DNA of 64,000 bases from Gluconobacter sp. Gdi (GCF_014132155.1 NZ_BLJQ01000003.1:184450-248449), one strand, 5' to 3'; positions 1-14,269 are shown, numbered from the stretch's first letter. The notes: generated by a model not told the origin, from the letters alone. Made by a program: numbers and translations.

Positions 1-1648
1 CGACGGCATCTGTAAAGGCCAGAATACGACCACCTCGAGCCTTGGCTTCTTGAAGATTCGAAAGTGTTTTATCGAACAGGATGGTTGATGGAGCGATCGC
101 GACGACCGGAACGGTTCTATCGATCAGGCTGATCGGACCATGCTTCAGTTCACCAGCCGCATAAGCTTCTGCATGGATATAACTGATTTCTTTAAGTTTT
201 AGAGCGCCTTCGAACGCGATCGGTGTGCAGATACCACGACCCAGATACAGAACATCGCGAGCTTCCGCGACAATGCGCGCCATTTCCTGAATGGCCTCAA
301 CGCGTGTGAACACTTCGGCGGCCCGAGACGGCAAATCAAGCAGGCTTGCTGTCAGGGTCTCTTCCCGTGCCTTGTCGATCGTTCCGCGAGCTCGTGCAAA
401 ATCAATAGAAAGAGCTGCAAGAACAGAGAGTTGTGCCGTAAAGGCCTTGGTTGAGGCTACAGAAATTTCCGGACCAGCAACCATGCCCAAGACGAGATCG
501 CTTTCGCGGCCCATCGTCGAATGCTCGACATTTAGAACCGACACAATGCTCTGTCCTGCCTTCTTAAGGCTGCGCAGGACACCAAGCGTATCTGCCGTCT
601 CGCCAGACTGGGAAATCAGCAGTGCCACGCCCTTGTCTGGTTGCGGCGCATCGCGATAGCGCATTTCAGACGCTACATCGATCTCCACCGGAACGCGCGC
701 TAGCGATTCAAGCCAGTAGCGCCCGACCATGCCCGCATAGAAAGCAGACCCACAGGCTGTAATTGTGACGCGGGGCACCTGTGCCGGATCGAAAGGCATT
801 TCCGGCAGGGCAATTGTCTTGGACGCTGGATCCGTAATGCGCTGAAGCGTCTGGCCAATGGCGACCGGATGCTCGTGCAGTTCTTTCTCCATGTAATGGC
901 GATAGCCATCCTTGCCGACCTGCCCTGCCATGAACGCAATGTTCTGGATTGGACGGCTGACTTCCTGACCTTCCCCGTTTAAGATGATGACATTGCCGGG
1001 CGTCAGTTCGCACCAGTCTCCATCGTCCAGATAGGTGATGCGGCTTGCCAGAGGTGCCAGGGCGAGGCTGTCGGAGCCAAGAAACATCTCGCCGTCGCCG
1101 TAACCTACAGCGAGAGGCGCACCGTGGCGTGCGCCGATGAGCAGACCATCATGACCCTGAAAGATGATGGCAATGGCATAAGCGCCTTCAAGACGCTTGA
1201 TGGCCGCAAAAGCGGCCTCACGCGGTGTTTTGCCCTGATCAAGGTAGAAATCGACGAGATGGGCGACTGTTTCTGAATCTGTGTCGGACAGGAAAATCCG
1301 GCCTTCACTTTCAAGCTCGGCCTTCAATGTCGCAAAGTTTTCGATGATGCCGTTATGCACGATGGCAACCCGGCCTGCCGCATGGGGATGGGCATTGGCT
1401 TCTGTCGGTGCGCCATGTGTGGCCCAACGCGTATGGCCGATGCCTGTGGTGCCGGTTAGCGGATCAGCCTTCAGAACAGTTTCAAGATTATCAAGCTTGC
1501 CAGCGGCGCGGCGGCGGTCAATTGTGCCGTCGGCTGTAAGCGTGGCGATGCCTGCGGAATCATATCCGCGGTATTCAAGCCTGCGGAGAGCCTCGAAGAC
1601 GATCGGGGTGGCTGGACGATGGCCTACAACGCCACAAATTCCACACAT
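1..1648 (-). CDS. glmS: Glutamine--fructose-6-phosphate aminotransferase (partial)
   Basis: Makes glucosamine-6-phosphate from fructose-6-phosphate and glutamine, the first step to UDP-GlcNAc for peptidoglycan and lipopolysaccharide. The protein begins MCGICGVVGHRP, with Cys2 as the expected N-terminal nucleophile of the class II glutaminase domain (about residues 1-220). Two SIS sugar-isomerase domains follow; the segment SQSGETADTLG is the substrate-binding loop of the first. About 549 residues are inside the window; the family is about 605-610 aa, so roughly the last 60 residues lie beyond the left edge. The ATG shares one base with the glmU stop (TGATG), which suggests translational coupling. 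No frameshift was seen. Confidence 0.96.
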   Translation of the reverse strand, partial: MCGICGVVGHRPATPIVFEALRRLEYRGYDSAGIATLTADGTIDRRRAAGKLDNLETVLKADPLTGTTGIGHTRWATHGAPTEANAHPHAAGRVAIVHNGIIENFATLKAELESEGRIFLSDTDSETVAHLVDFYLDQGKTPREAAFAAIKRLEGAYAIAIIFQGHDGLLIGARHGAPLAVGYGDGEMFLGSDSLALAPLASRITYLDDGDWCELTPGNVIILNGEGQEVSRPIQNIAFMAGQVGKDGYRHYMEKELHEHPVAIGQTLQRITDPASKTIALPEMPFDPAQVPRVTITACGSAFYAGMVGRYWLESLARVPVEIDVASEMRYRDAPQPDKGVALLISQSGETADTLGVLRSLKKAGQSIVSVLNVEHSTMGRESDLVLGMVAGPEISVASTKAFTAQLSVLAALSIDFARARGTIDKAREETLTASLLDLPSRAAEVFTRVEAIQEMARIVAEARDVLYLGRGICTPIAFEGALKLKEISYIHAEAYAAGELKHGPISLIDRTVPVVAIAPSTILFDKTLSNLQEAKARGGRILAFTDAV

Positions 1649-2982
1649 CAGCCCTGCTCCTTTTTGGCTTTAAGGGTCTGTTTGATTTCAAGCCCGCGGT
1701 CTGGCTTGATTGTCTGGCGAGCGCGTCCGAAAGCGAGTGCTCCGGCCGGGACGTTTTCTGTGATGGTGCTTCCCGCAGCAATCAACGCGTCATCGCCAAT
1801 TGTGACGGGGGCCACCAGAATGGCATCAGAGCCGATAAAATTGCGGGCGCCGATTGTCGTGCGATGCTTGAAGTATCCATCGTAATTGCAGGTGACGGTC
1901 CCTGCTCCAACATTAGTTTGTGCACCGACGGAGGCGTCACCCAGGTAGGTCAGGTGATTGGCTTTTGCGCCAGGGCCGAGATCGACATTCTTCAGTTCAA
2001 CGAAATTACCGACATGGGTATCAGCAGCGCAGATTGTTCCGGGTCTTAGTCGTGCAAAGGGGCCGATCGTGGCGCCCTCGCCCACGGTGCAGCCTTCAAG
2101 GTGAGAGAATGCACGGATCAGGGCACCGCTGCGAACCGTGACGCCTGGTCCAAAAAAGACATTTGGTTCAACGACGACATCCGGCTCCAGACAGGTGTCG
2201 GTGCTGAAGAATGTGGTTTCTGGAGAGACAAGTGTGACGCCGCCTTCCATCGCAGAAATGCGCAGGCGCTGCTGAAGCGTGGCTTCTGCCTGGGCAAGCT
2301 CCACACGTGAATTGACGCCGGCCAACTCAGTCTCGGGTGCTTCCACGCACTGGACCCGCCCTTCCGAAGCGGCCATTGCAACAACATCGGTCAGATAATA
2401 CTCACCCTGCGCATTGTCGTTGCCAATAGCGGCCAGCCACCGCCGGAAATCTGCGGCACCTGCGCACATGACGCCTGCATTGCAGAGTGTGATTTCGCGT
2501 TCCTGCTCGTTTGCGTCTTTGTATTCTACAATTCGGCTTACGCGGCCCTGCTCTTCAACAATGCGTCCATAACGACCTGGATTGGTTGGGCGCATCCCAA
2601 GAAGTGCGAGGCTCGCCCCGCCCTGGCGGGCTTCCGTCAGACGACGCATTGTATTGGCTGTGATCAGCGGGTTGTCTGCGTAGAGAACTGCTATGTCGCC
2701 GTCTCCAAACAGGTCTTTTGCAGTGTTGGTCGCATGTGCGGTGCCCAGACGTTCGGTCTGAACGACTGTTCGGTATGGCTGAACGGCTTTTTCCAGTTCA
2801 GGCATATCGGGTCCGACGACTACAACGATGTCGTGAAAGATTTCTCGGGCCGTATCGATGAGATGTGTGATCATCGGGCGGTTTCCAAGGCGATGCAAAG
2901 CCTTGGGAAGACGTGATTTCATCCGCGTGCCGAGGCCCGCTGCAAGGATGATGGCTGTGGTGTGGCGTGCGGTATTGGTCAT
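1648..2982 (-). CDS. glmU: Bifunctional UDP-GlcNAc pyrophosphorylase / glucosamine-1-phosphate N-acetyltransferase
   Basis: Acetylates glucosamine-1-phosphate and uridylylates the product to UDP-GlcNAc. The N-terminal nucleotidyltransferase domain shows LAAGLGTRM near residues 12-20. The C-terminal half is a left-handed beta-helix acetyltransferase with hexapeptide repeats (the stretch around HVGNFVELKN and NVGAGTVTCNYDG). At 444 aa the length is normal. I chose the ATG at 2982, just before the conserved core; an upstream in-frame ATG at 3012 adds ten residues with no family support. It overlaps glmS by one base, so the two consecutive UDP-GlcNAc steps are co-translated. Confidence 0.95.
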   Translation of the reverse strand: MTNTARHTTAIILAAGLGTRMKSRLPKALHRLGNRPMITHLIDTAREIFHDIVVVVGPDMPELEKAVQPYRTVVQTERLGTAHATNTAKDLFGDGDIAVLYADNPLITANTMRRLTEARQGGASLALLGMRPTNPGRYGRIVEEQGRVSRIVEYKDANEQEREITLCNAGVMCAGAADFRRWLAAIGNDNAQGEYYLTDVVAMAASEGRVQCVEAPETELAGVNSRVELAQAEATLQQRLRISAMEGGVTLVSPETTFFSTDTCLEPDVVVEPNVFFGPGVTVRSGALIRAFSHLEGCTVGEGATIGPFARLRPGTICAADTHVGNFVELKNVDLGPGAKANHLTYLGDASVGAQTNVGAGTVTCNYDGYFKHRTTIGARNFIGSDAILVAPVTIGDDALIAAGSTITENVPAGALAFGRARQTIKPDRGLEIKQTLKAKKEQG

Positions 2983-3059
2983 GTTCCGTTCCGGGTATCC
3001 AAACCACGCCAATCCGTCAAACGATGGTTGAGTTAGGCTCCATCACTTCCGATTGCCAT

Positions 3060-7498
<4,439 letters not shown>

Positions 7499-7508
7499 TG
7501 CGGACCGA

Positions 7509-8633
7509 TCAGACCCGCATCGGCATCAGAACATACAATGCAGAAGGTGATGCTGTATCACGGACCAGTGTCGGAGCTGAGCTGTCGGCAAACGCAAATT
7601 CGACTTCAACATCGATCTGATCCGTAATGTCCGTCAGGTATCGTGCCTGAAAGCCAATTTCGATCGGAGGCGCGTCATACGTGACCGTGCTGTCGTCCAA
7701 CTCTTCCTGTGCCACGCCCTGATCGGGGCTGATGGCCGACAATGTCAGCATGTTGTGCGTGACAGAGAGCTTGACTGGGCGGGAGCGCTCCTGGCTGATG
7801 GCAGCAACGCGACCTACCGCAGCAGCGAAATCCTTCTTCGTGATGCGCAGGATGCGGTCATTGCCCTTGGGGATCACGCGCTCATATTCCGGGAACGTGC
7901 CGTCAATCAGCTTTGACGTCAGCAGGACAGGTCCAGCCTGAAACTGAATACGTGTATCTGAAAGGGAAACCTCCAGATCCGCAGCGCCCTCGTCCAGCAG
8001 CTTGCGAAGTTCAGCAACGGTCTTGCGCGGGATGATAACGCCCGGCATGCCACGTGCGCCTTCTGGAAGCTCGGTCTCGACGCGCGCAAGGCGATGTCCA
8101 TCCGTTGCGACGGCGCGGAGCATCGGGATGGCGCCGCTTTCCGTAACGTGCAGATAGATGCCGTTCAGGTAGTAACGCGTTTCTTCGTTGGAAATCGCGA
8201 ATTTCGTCCGGTCGATCAGGCCACGTAGCGTTCCCGCAGGAATGCGGAAGCGGTGCGGGAGGTCGCCAGCAACCATGGCCGGGAAGTCATCAACTGGAAG
8301 AACGTTGAGGCTCGTCGCGTAACGGCCCGCACGCAATGCGAGGGGCGCGTCGCTCTCCGGATGATCGAACTCGATTTCCACGCCGTCTGGCAGTTTGCGC
8401 ACAATTTCGAAAAGCACGGCTGCGGGGACTGTGGTGGAACCTAGACGTTCACCTGCTGCCGGAACGTCTTCGACGACCGCAATTTCCATATCCGTGGCCG
8501 TGAGGCGAAGCACATCGCCTTCATAGGACAAGAGAACATTCGCCAGAATGGGAATGGTGTTCCGCTTTTCTGCAACGCCATGAATATGCGCCAGGGCCCG
8601 TTGCAGCAGGGTGCGGTCAACCTTGAATTTCAT
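7509..8633 (-). CDS. dnaN: DNA polymerase III beta sliding clamp
   Basis: Forms the dimeric ring that tethers DNA polymerase III to DNA. The protein has 374 aa and starts MKFKVDRTLLQRAL. Three repeated clamp domains fill the length, and the C-terminal end (SALYVLMPMRV) matches the usual LMPMR terminus that lines the partner-binding pocket. A GGGA motif lies about 10 nt before the ATG. It lies downstream of dnaA with a 96-nt spacer that contains a strong hairpin. Confidence 0.96.
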   Translation of the reverse strand: MKFKVDRTLLQRALAHIHGVAEKRNTIPILANVLLSYEGDVLRLTATDMEIAVVEDVPAAGERLGSTTVPAAVLFEIVRKLPDGVEIEFDHPESDAPLALRAGRYATSLNVLPVDDFPAMVAGDLPHRFRIPAGTLRGLIDRTKFAISNEETRYYLNGIYLHVTESGAIPMLRAVATDGHRLARVETELPEGARGMPGVIIPRKTVAELRKLLDEGAADLEVSLSDTRIQFQAGPVLLTSKLIDGTFPEYERVIPKGNDRILRITKKDFAAAVGRVAAISQERSRPVKLSVTHNMLTLSAISPDQGVAQEELDDSTVTYDAPPIEIGFQARYLTDITDQIDVEVEFAFADSSAPTLVRDTASPSALYVLMPMRV

Positions 8634-8686
8634 CGTTTTTTTCCCTGGGTCGGCAATCTTTAAGTTTTGCCGTTTCTTAGCAGACA

Positions 8687-8717
8687 GCCGCCTCCGGTGA
8701 AAGGCACCGAAGGCGAC
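8687..8717. other. 13-bp hairpin between dnaA and dnaN
   Basis: Arms 8687-8699 and 8705-8717 pair over 13 positions (including GU) around a 5-nt loop. There is no U-tract on the minus strand, the direction of transcription. It could be an mRNA processing or partial attenuation site that sets the dnaA:dnaN ratio; that role is inference. Confidence 0.5.
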
Positions 8718-8729
8718 TTGTCGTCTTCC

Positions 8730-10145
8730 TTAACCTTCGAGCATCCGGCGCAGAAGTTCGACGTCTTCTGCAAAGGACGGATCCTGCTCCATCAGTTCAC
8801 CAACGCGATTGACCGCATGCATGACGGTTGTGTGATCACGATTGCCAAACTTGCGTCCGATCTCGGGAAGAGAGCGGCTTGTCAGCTGCTTTGCGAGGAA
8901 CATTGCCACCTGCCGTGGGCGAGCAACAGCACGTGCACGGCGCGCGGAGGACATGTCCGTCAGGCGGATATTCCAGTGCTCGGCAACCTTGCGCTGGATT
9001 TCCTCGATTGTGACGCGACGGTCATGCGCTTTCAGCATGTCCTTGAGGACATCCTGCGTCGTATCCAGTGTGACAGGGCGCCCAACCAGATCGGCGTGTG
9101 CGACAAGGCGATTCAGTGCGCCTTCAAGCTCACGAACATTCGATGTGATTTTGTGGGCGAGATACTCAAGCACCTTTGACGGAACATGCGTGCCTGAGGC
9201 TTTCGCCTTGGCTTCCAGAATGGAAATACGCAATTCAAAGGTGGTGGCATGAATATCTGCGACCATGCCGCAGCCGAGCCGCGTTCTCAGGCGGTCTTCA
9301 AGCCCTGACAGATCGGATGGGCTTTTATCGGCGCTGACAATGATCTGACGTCCGGCATCAACAAGGGCGTTGAACGTATGGAAGAACTCTTCCTGCGTAT
9401 TATCCTTGCCGATCAGAAACTGAAGATCGTCGATCATCAGGACGTCCACGGAACGAAGCTGTTCCTTGAACTCCATGGTGGACTGCGAGCGGATCGCCGC
9501 GATGAAGCGATACATGAACTTCTCAGCTGACATATAGGCAACCGAGACATTGCCTGTCTTCGTCAGTTCAGACCCAATGGCATGCATAAGATGCGTTTTG
9601 CCGAGGCCGACGCCACCATACAGGAAAAGCGGATTAAAACCGGGGCTGGATGGCTTTTCGGCCACACGACGTGCACAGGCATAGGCAAACTCATTTGGCT
9701 TGCCGACGATGAACGTATCGAAAGAAAAGCGTGGGTCCAGCGGAACGGCAAGATCGCTGCGAACCTCATGACTGGTCGCAACCTGCGCTGTCACTTCCTC
9801 GATGACGCTGTCACCGTCCGTCTCAACTGATGGAAGGACTTCGGGTAGACCGCGTTTGACCTGCAGTTCAATGCCCTGCACGTCCTGCCGTTCGGTGCGC
9901 CACAGGGTCTGGAGACGCTCTTCGTATTGGCTGCGAACCCAGTCTCTCAGAAAGCGCGTCGGCAGATAAAGGATGAGTTCACCATCCTCCAGTGGGCCAA
10001 GAACGATCTGACGAAGCCAGGTGCGGTATTCGACTTCACCGACCTCGCCCTTCAGCTTCTCGCGAACCCTGTGCCAGGAAGTTTCCAGCGGGCTCGACGA
10101 GCCGGGGGCGGAGGCGCTGGCGTCCAGATACTGAGCGTTTTCCAC
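8730..10145 (-). CDS. dnaA: Chromosomal replication initiator DnaA
   Basis: Binds DnaA boxes at oriC and melts the origin. Domain I is N-terminal (residues about 20-90). The AAA+ domain III has Walker A GGVGLGKTH near residue 175 and Walker B VLMIDDLQFL. Domain IV ends with the DNA-binding signature around RDHTTVMHAVNRV. Length is 471 aa. The start is GTG at 10145, preceded by an AAAGGGGG Shine-Dalgarno about 9 nt upstream; no ATG fits. It heads the dnaA-dnaN-recF-gyrB series. Confidence 0.97.
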   Translation of the reverse strand: MENAQYLDASASAPGSSSPLETSWHRVREKLKGEVGEVEYRTWLRQIVLGPLEDGELILYLPTRFLRDWVRSQYEERLQTLWRTERQDVQGIELQVKRGLPEVLPSVETDGDSVIEEVTAQVATSHEVRSDLAVPLDPRFSFDTFIVGKPNEFAYACARRVAEKPSSPGFNPLFLYGGVGLGKTHLMHAIGSELTKTGNVSVAYMSAEKFMYRFIAAIRSQSTMEFKEQLRSVDVLMIDDLQFLIGKDNTQEEFFHTFNALVDAGRQIIVSADKSPSDLSGLEDRLRTRLGCGMVADIHATTFELRISILEAKAKASGTHVPSKVLEYLAHKITSNVRELEGALNRLVAHADLVGRPVTLDTTQDVLKDMLKAHDRRVTIEEIQRKVAEHWNIRLTDMSSARRARAVARPRQVAMFLAKQLTSRSLPEIGRKFGNRDHTTVMHAVNRVGELMEQDPSFAEDVELLRRMLEG

Positions 10146-10319
10146 CTATGGTACCCCCTTTCATTTCGGCCCCGGGAATTGCGGGGCGTCTGTCTTGATT
10201 CCCTGCGCGCAGGGTGAATACGTCCTCAACGGGGAGTGACCACACAAGCTGCATGGCGCTTCAGAAAAAGCTGACGCTTCCCGGAGAAAACAGAGCCTCT
10301 GGCACTGACTTGATCTGAC

Positions 10320-10348
10320 AGGATAGGCTTCTGGTCAGACCGAAGCAA
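10320..10348 (-). promoter_or_regulatory. Candidate sigma70 promoter of dnaA
   Basis: On the minus strand TTGCTT (10348-10343) and TATCCT (10325-10320) are separated by exactly 17 nt. This leaves a leader of about 165 nt before the dnaA GTG. Assignment is by eye only. Confidence 0.4.
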
Positions 10349-10400
10349 GCTGGAACACGAAAGGTTCAGAAGTGCTGCAGAGGGGTGTTGCCATATAGTC

Positions 10401-10436
10401 AAAAAAGAACGCGCTCCCGTGAGAGAGCGCGTTCTT
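10401..10436 (-). terminator. Intrinsic terminator of rpsT
   Basis: An inverted repeat with arms GAACGCGCTC and GAGCGCGTTC is followed on the minus strand by a run of T. It lies about 25 nt after the rpsT stop and separates rpsT from dnaA transcription. Confidence 0.85.
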
Positions 10437-10459
10437 CAGTTCAAACCCTGCAAAGGGTC

Positions 10460-10729
10460 TCAGGCCGTGGCGAGAGACTTGATGCGGGCAGAAAGACGGG
10501 ACAGCTTGCGGCTGATCGTGTTCTTTGCAACGACACCCTTACCGGCAGCGCGCTGCATTTCAGGCTGTGCAACCTTGTATGCTTCGGCAGCAGCCGTCTT
10601 GTCGCCGGACTGGATGGCCTGTTCGACCTTCTTGATGAAGGTACGCATACGGGACATGCGGGCGACGTTGCGCTCGCGGCGACGTTCGTTTTGACGGATG
10701 CGCTTACGGGCAGAAGCTGTATTTGCCAT
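10460..10729 (-). CDS. rpsT: 30S ribosomal protein S20
   Basis: A primary 16S rRNA-binding protein of the small subunit. It has 89 aa and is very basic, beginning [18 protein letters not shown] and containing the conserved [14 protein letters not shown] near the C-terminus. It has its own promoter 49 nt upstream and its own terminator, so it is probably monocistronic. The order mutM, rpsT, dnaA is shared with many alphaproteobacteria. Confidence 0.97.
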   Translation of the reverse strand: MANTASARKRIRQNERRRERNVARMSRMRTFIKKVEQAIQSGDKTAAAEAYKVAQPEMQRAAGKGVVAKNTISRKLSRLSARIKSLATA

Positions 10730-10777
10730 GGATCTTTCGGTTCAGTTAGCGGTCTTGTCGCGGAAAATGATTGGCGC

Positions 10778-10806
10778 CCTCTACCCGTCATGAGCGGCGG
10801 CGTCAA
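10778..10806 (-). promoter_or_regulatory. Sigma70 promoter of rpsT
   Basis: On the minus strand TTGACG (10806-10801) and TAGAGG (10783-10778) are 17 nt apart. Initiation would fall about 40 nt before the rpsT ATG. The near-consensus -35 fits a strongly expressed ribosomal protein gene. Confidence 0.6.
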
Positions 10807-10853
10807 GCGTTTTACACATTTTATACACACTGCCACCAATGGGGCGGAGGCCA

Positions 10854-11687
10854 CTATTTCTGGCAGTTTGCGCAGAAAAATGTGGAACGCCCCGTCTGGG
10901 TGATGCGTGAAATGGTGGAGCCTGCCCCACACTGGCGGCATGTCTCGCCTTCCCGCCCATAAACAAGGTGGAGATCCTGAAATCCCCCTTTCGTCCCGTC
11001 AGCCTGAACGTAGTCTCTTAAAGAGGAGCCTCCTGACGCGATGGCCTCTTCCAGAACAGTTCGAATGGCATTCGCAAGACTGTTGGCTTCTGCCTCTGTC
11101 AGCGTTGTGGCCGCGCGTGCGGGATGGATATGGCTTCGGAACAGCGCCTCACACACATAGATATTGCCAAGGCCCACAATCAGCTTCTGGTCCAGAAGCG
11201 CTGTTTTGATCGGCGTGCGGCGACCTTGCATGACCGTATGAAGATACGTGCCAGTCATATTCGTGGATAAGGGCTCGATTCCCAGGCCGCTCAGAAGGCG
11301 ATGTGCGTTTTCCTGATGTGTGGGAACCACATCCACCATGCCGAACCTGCGTGGGTCAACGAGGCCAGCGCGTGCTCCGTTTTCCGTTTGCAGGACAAGG
11401 TGCTCATGTTTTGGCGGAGTCGTATTCATGCCTGACTGCCCAAGGAGCAGTCTGCCGGACATTCCCAGATGGAGCATCATGCTCCATCCGTTCTCGACGC
11501 GCATCAGGATATACTTGGCGCGACGATGAAAGGAGAGCACGGTCTGCCCTTCAAGCCTTTCCCGGAGATCCAAGGGAAATGGCCACCTCAGGTCAGGGCG
11601 GTTGACAGTAACGTGACGGATCCTCTGCCCCTGAAAGGCATCCTGGAACCCACGCATGACGGTTTCGACTTCTGGAAGCTCTGGCAT
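10854..11687 (-). CDS. mutM: Formamidopyrimidine-DNA glycosylase
   Basis: Excises 8-oxoguanine and formamidopyrimidines from DNA, with AP-lyase activity. The N-terminus MPELPEVETV carries the catalytic Pro2 and Glu3 after Met removal. The central H2TH region includes LLDQKLIVGLGNIYVCEALF. A C-terminal zinc finger has paired cysteines (CRQCG, then CANCQK). Length is 277 aa, normal. It is divergent from ubiE, with starts 30 nt apart. Confidence 0.96.
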   Translation of the reverse strand: MPELPEVETVMRGFQDAFQGQRIRHVTVNRPDLRWPFPLDLRERLEGQTVLSFHRRAKYILMRVENGWSMMLHLGMSGRLLLGQSGMNTTPPKHEHLVLQTENGARAGLVDPRRFGMVDVVPTHQENAHRLLSGLGIEPLSTNMTGTYLHTVMQGRRTPIKTALLDQKLIVGLGNIYVCEALFRSHIHPARAATTLTEAEANSLANAIRTVLEEAIASGGSSLRDYVQADGTKGGFQDLHLVYGREGETCRQCGAGSTISRITQTGRSTFFCANCQK

Positions 11688-11717
11688 GACTGGTCACAAA
11701 GATATATCGATTGCCCC

Positions 11718-12506
11718 ATGACCGATAGCGCTGAACATAACGTCCCGCCCTTCCCGTCTTCCGAGCAGACCGGAGACACCACGGATTTTGGTTACCGCAA
11801 TGTCCCGCGGAACCAGAAGAAGACCATGGTCAGGGAGGTGTTCGAGAGCGTCGCTGGCAAATATGACATCATGAATGATGTCATGTCGCTGGGGATCCAT
11901 CGCGTCTGGAAGCGGATTTTCGTGGGCATGCTCGGTGCCCGTCCGAACATGAAGCTGCTGGATCTGGCTGGCGGTACAGGTGACATCACATTCGGTTGGC
12001 TGCGTGCGGGCGGTGGCCCGGCCATTCTCTCTGACATTAACTCGGCGATGTTGTCCGTCGGGCGTGATCGCGCAATTAAGGCTGGTCTGATCGGCCAGAT
12101 TGAAGTGTGTGTTGTCGACGCCGAAGCGATTCCCCTGCCCGACTGTTCTGTTGATCGCGTGACTATCGCTTTTGGTCTGCGGAACTGCACCGACAAGGAT
12201 GCAGTGCTTCGTGAAGCGCGTCGTGTTCTGAAGCCTGGTGGACGCTTCTTCTGTCTTGAATTCTCTCGTGTCGAAATTGCGGCTCTTTCGCCTGTCTATG
12301 ATACGTGGTCTTTCAAGGTTCTCCCAAAGATGGGACAGTTGATCGCCAAGGACGCTGAGAGCTACCAGTATCTTGCCGAGAGCATCCGTATGTTCCCTGA
12401 CCAGGAAACACTTGCTCAGATGATGCGGAATGCAGGTTTGGAGCGTGTTCAGTATCGCAACCTGTCTGGCGGTATTGCTGCCATTCACTCCGGTTGGCGT
12501 CTGTAA
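11718..12506 (+). CDS. ubiE: Ubiquinone biosynthesis C-methyltransferase UbiE
   Basis: SAM-dependent methyltransferase of ubiquinone synthesis. The conserved N-terminal motif FGYRNVPRNQK appears near residue 26, the SAM-binding motif LLDLAGGTGDITF near residue 80, and the C-terminal LSGGIAAIHSGWRL is diagnostic of UbiE/COQ5. Length is 262 aa. I used ATG 11718 (MTDSAEHN), because the longer in-frame extension back to 11469 lies opposite mutM and is not conserved. Ubiquinone is the electron acceptor of the membrane dehydrogenases typical of acetic acid bacteria. coaBC follows after 3 nt. Confidence 0.95.
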   Translation: MTDSAEHNVPPFPSSEQTGDTTDFGYRNVPRNQKKTMVREVFESVAGKYDIMNDVMSLGIHRVWKRIFVGMLGARPNMKLLDLAGGTGDITFGWLRAGGGPAILSDINSAMLSVGRDRAIKAGLIGQIEVCVVDAEAIPLPDCSVDRVTIAFGLRNCTDKDAVLREARRVLKPGGRFFCLEFSRVEIAALSPVYDTWSFKVLPKMGQLIAKDAESYQYLAESIRMFPDQETLAQMMRNAGLERVQYRNLSGGIAAIHSGWRL

Positions 12507-12509
12507 TTG

Positions 12510-13700
12510 ATGCGCCGCGTTCTGCTGATTGTTGGCGGAGGCATTGCTGCTTATCGGGCGCTGGAGCTGGTGCGTCTGTTGAAGGCAGACAATGTCTCCG
12601 TGACACCGGTTATGACGGACGCGGCAAAAGCATTCCTTACACCTCTTAGTCTTGAAGCTCTGTCTGGGGAGCGGGTGCATGATGCGCTCTTTGCTCCCAC
12701 GCAGGAGAGCGAAATTGGCCATATTGCTCTGGCACGCAGTGCGGATCTTGTCGTGGTCTGCCCGGCTACAGCCAATCTCATGGCCCGTATGGCGCATGGC
12801 ATGGCCGATGATCTGGCCACAACGCTTCTTTTAGCCACCACGACGCCTATACTGCTGGCTCCTGCCATGAATGTGCGCATGTGGGAGCATCCCGCGACAC
12901 AGGCCAACCTCGCCCTTCTGAAAGAGCGTGGCGTGCGGGTCGTAGGCCCCGATGAAGGTGGTATGGCATGTGGGGAGTTTGGTCCGGGGCGTCTGAGCCA
13001 ACCTGACGTCATTCGGGACGCAATCCTAGAGGCGCTGGCGTCAGATCATTCTTTGGCCGGCAGACATGCTCTTGTTACTGCGGGGCCAACAGTTGAACCT
13101 CTGGATCCTGTCCGGTTTCTCTCCAATCACTCTTCTGGCAAGCAGGGCTATGCGATTGCCGCCGCTCTTGCTGCGCGAGGCGCAAAAGTAACACTTGTCA
13201 GTGGTCCGGTTACTCTGCCCGTCCCGGCAGGTGTCGTCTGCGTAAAGGTTCAGACGGCACGTGAGATGTTAGGGGCGTGTGAAGCCGCGCTTCCTGCCGA
13301 AATTGCCGTTTGCACCGCCGCAGTCAGTGACTGGCGCGCAAAGGCAGCGGCTCAGGCTAAAATCAAGAAGACCAGTGAAGGGCCACCTGTTCTCGAACTG
13401 ATGGAAAACCCGGATATCCTTGCAACTCTCTGTCGACTGGCAAATAGGCCGAAACTGATCGTCGGCTTCGCCGCGGAAACTGATGACGTGCTCGAGAATG
13501 CTGTGGCCAAGCGTCAGCGCAAGGGATGTGACTGGTTGGTGGCCAACGATGTGCGTCGCGGCGTCTTTGGAGCAGACAGAAATTTGGTCAGCCTGATCAC
13601 TGAGACAGGCATCGAAACCTGGCCTGAAATGGACAAGTCTCAGGTTGCCGGGAGGCTGGTACAGCGGATTTCTGACGTCTTCATCTCTTCAATCCCCTGA
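12510..13700 (+). CDS. coaBC: Phosphopantothenoylcysteine decarboxylase / phosphopantothenate--cysteine ligase
   Basis: Bifunctional coenzyme A enzyme. The N-terminal flavoprotein (CoaC) domain opens [19 protein letters not shown] and contains the [14 protein letters not shown] motif; the C-terminal CoaB domain begins around [20 protein letters not shown], with NPDILATL further on. Length is about 396 aa. The start may be ATG 12510 or the TTG just before it at 12507; both directly follow the ubiE stop at 12504-12506. ubiE, coaBC and dut are probably one transcript. Confidence 0.95.
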   Translation: MRRVLLIVGGGIAAYRALELVRLLKADNVSVTPVMTDAAKAFLTPLSLEALSGERVHDALFAPTQESEIGHIALARSADLVVVCPATANLMARMAHGMADDLATTLLLATTTPILLAPAMNVRMWEHPATQANLALLKERGVRVVGPDEGGMACGEFGPGRLSQPDVIRDAILEALASDHSLAGRHALVTAGPTVEPLDPVRFLSNHSSGKQGYAIAAALAARGAKVTLVSGPVTLPVPAGVVCVKVQTAREMLGACEAALPAEIAVCTAAVSDWRAKAAAQAKIKKTSEGPPVLELMENPDILATLCRLANRPKLIVGFAAETDDVLENAVAKRQRKGCDWLVANDVRRGVFGADRNLVSLITETGIETWPEMDKSQVAGRLVQRISDVFISSIP

Positions 13701-13723
13701 AAATCCAAGATAAGAAAGGCCTC

Positions 13724-14179
13724 ATGATGACCGATCTTATTGATGTACGGATTACACGCCTTCCTCATTCCGAGGGGCTGCCTCTGCCAGCTTACGCCAC
13801 CTCTGGTGCCGCTGGTTTCGACTTTGTTGCTGCGATTGCAGAACCCATTGTTATCGCACCGGGTGGCCGTGCACTTGTTCCCACAGGGCTATGCATCGCC
13901 CTGCCCTCTGCCTACGAACTTCAGATCCGCCCCCGGTCTGGCCTGGCCCTGAAGCACGGCATTACACTCCCGAATTCTCCTGGCACGATTGATGAAGATT
14001 ATCGCGGGGAAATTGGCATTATTGTCATGAATGCCGGGAGTGAGCCCTTCACGGTAGAGCGTGGCACCCGCATAGCTCAGGGGGTTTTGGCACCGGTTTC
14101 CCGTTTGAAGTGGCAGGAAGTTTCTTCTCTCGATGAAACGGATCGCGGTGCACGCGGTTTTGGCAGCACAGGCCACTGA
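13724..14179 (+). CDS. dut: dUTP diphosphatase
   Basis: Hydrolyses dUTP to dUMP and pyrophosphate, keeping uracil out of DNA and supplying dTMP synthesis. The trimeric dUTPase motifs are all visible: SGAAGFDF (motif 1), [11 protein letters not shown] (motif 2), [11 protein letters not shown] (motif 3), [10 protein letters not shown] (motif 4) and the Gly-rich C-terminal [11 protein letters not shown] (motif 5). Length is 151 aa. Two ATGs stand in tandem (13724 and 13727); the spacing to AAAGG slightly favours the second. The dut-coaBC neighbourhood is common in bacteria. Confidence 0.96.
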   Translation: MMTDLIDVRITRLPHSEGLPLPAYATSGAAGFDFVAAIAEPIVIAPGGRALVPTGLCIALPSAYELQIRPRSGLALKHGITLPNSPGTIDEDYRGEIGIIVMNAGSEPFTVERGTRIAQGVLAPVSRLKWQEVSSLDETDRGARGFGSTGH

Positions 14180-14269
14180 GACGCTTCAGGACATGCAGAA
14201 AACACTTGAGCCTCCGGAAGAACCTTCCTTACTCTCGGTCATCATGAAACCGGGAGGACAACAGTCATC

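Larger units (their letters stand above)
10146..10459. other. dnaA-rpsT intergenic region
   Basis: This stretch of 314 nt has no gene. It contains a candidate dnaA promoter and the rpsT terminator, listed separately. I looked for DnaA boxes of the TTATNCACA type on both strands and found none, so nothing here marks an origin of replication. Confidence 0.6.

Noticed and set aside
10146-10459. Possible oriC next to dnaA
   Set aside because: No DnaA boxes or clear AT-rich unwinding element; in many alphaproteobacteria the origin is elsewhere.
11694-12797. Minus-strand frame of 367 codons across ubiE and coaBC
   Set aside because: Spans two well-supported genes in the opposite direction and has shadow composition.
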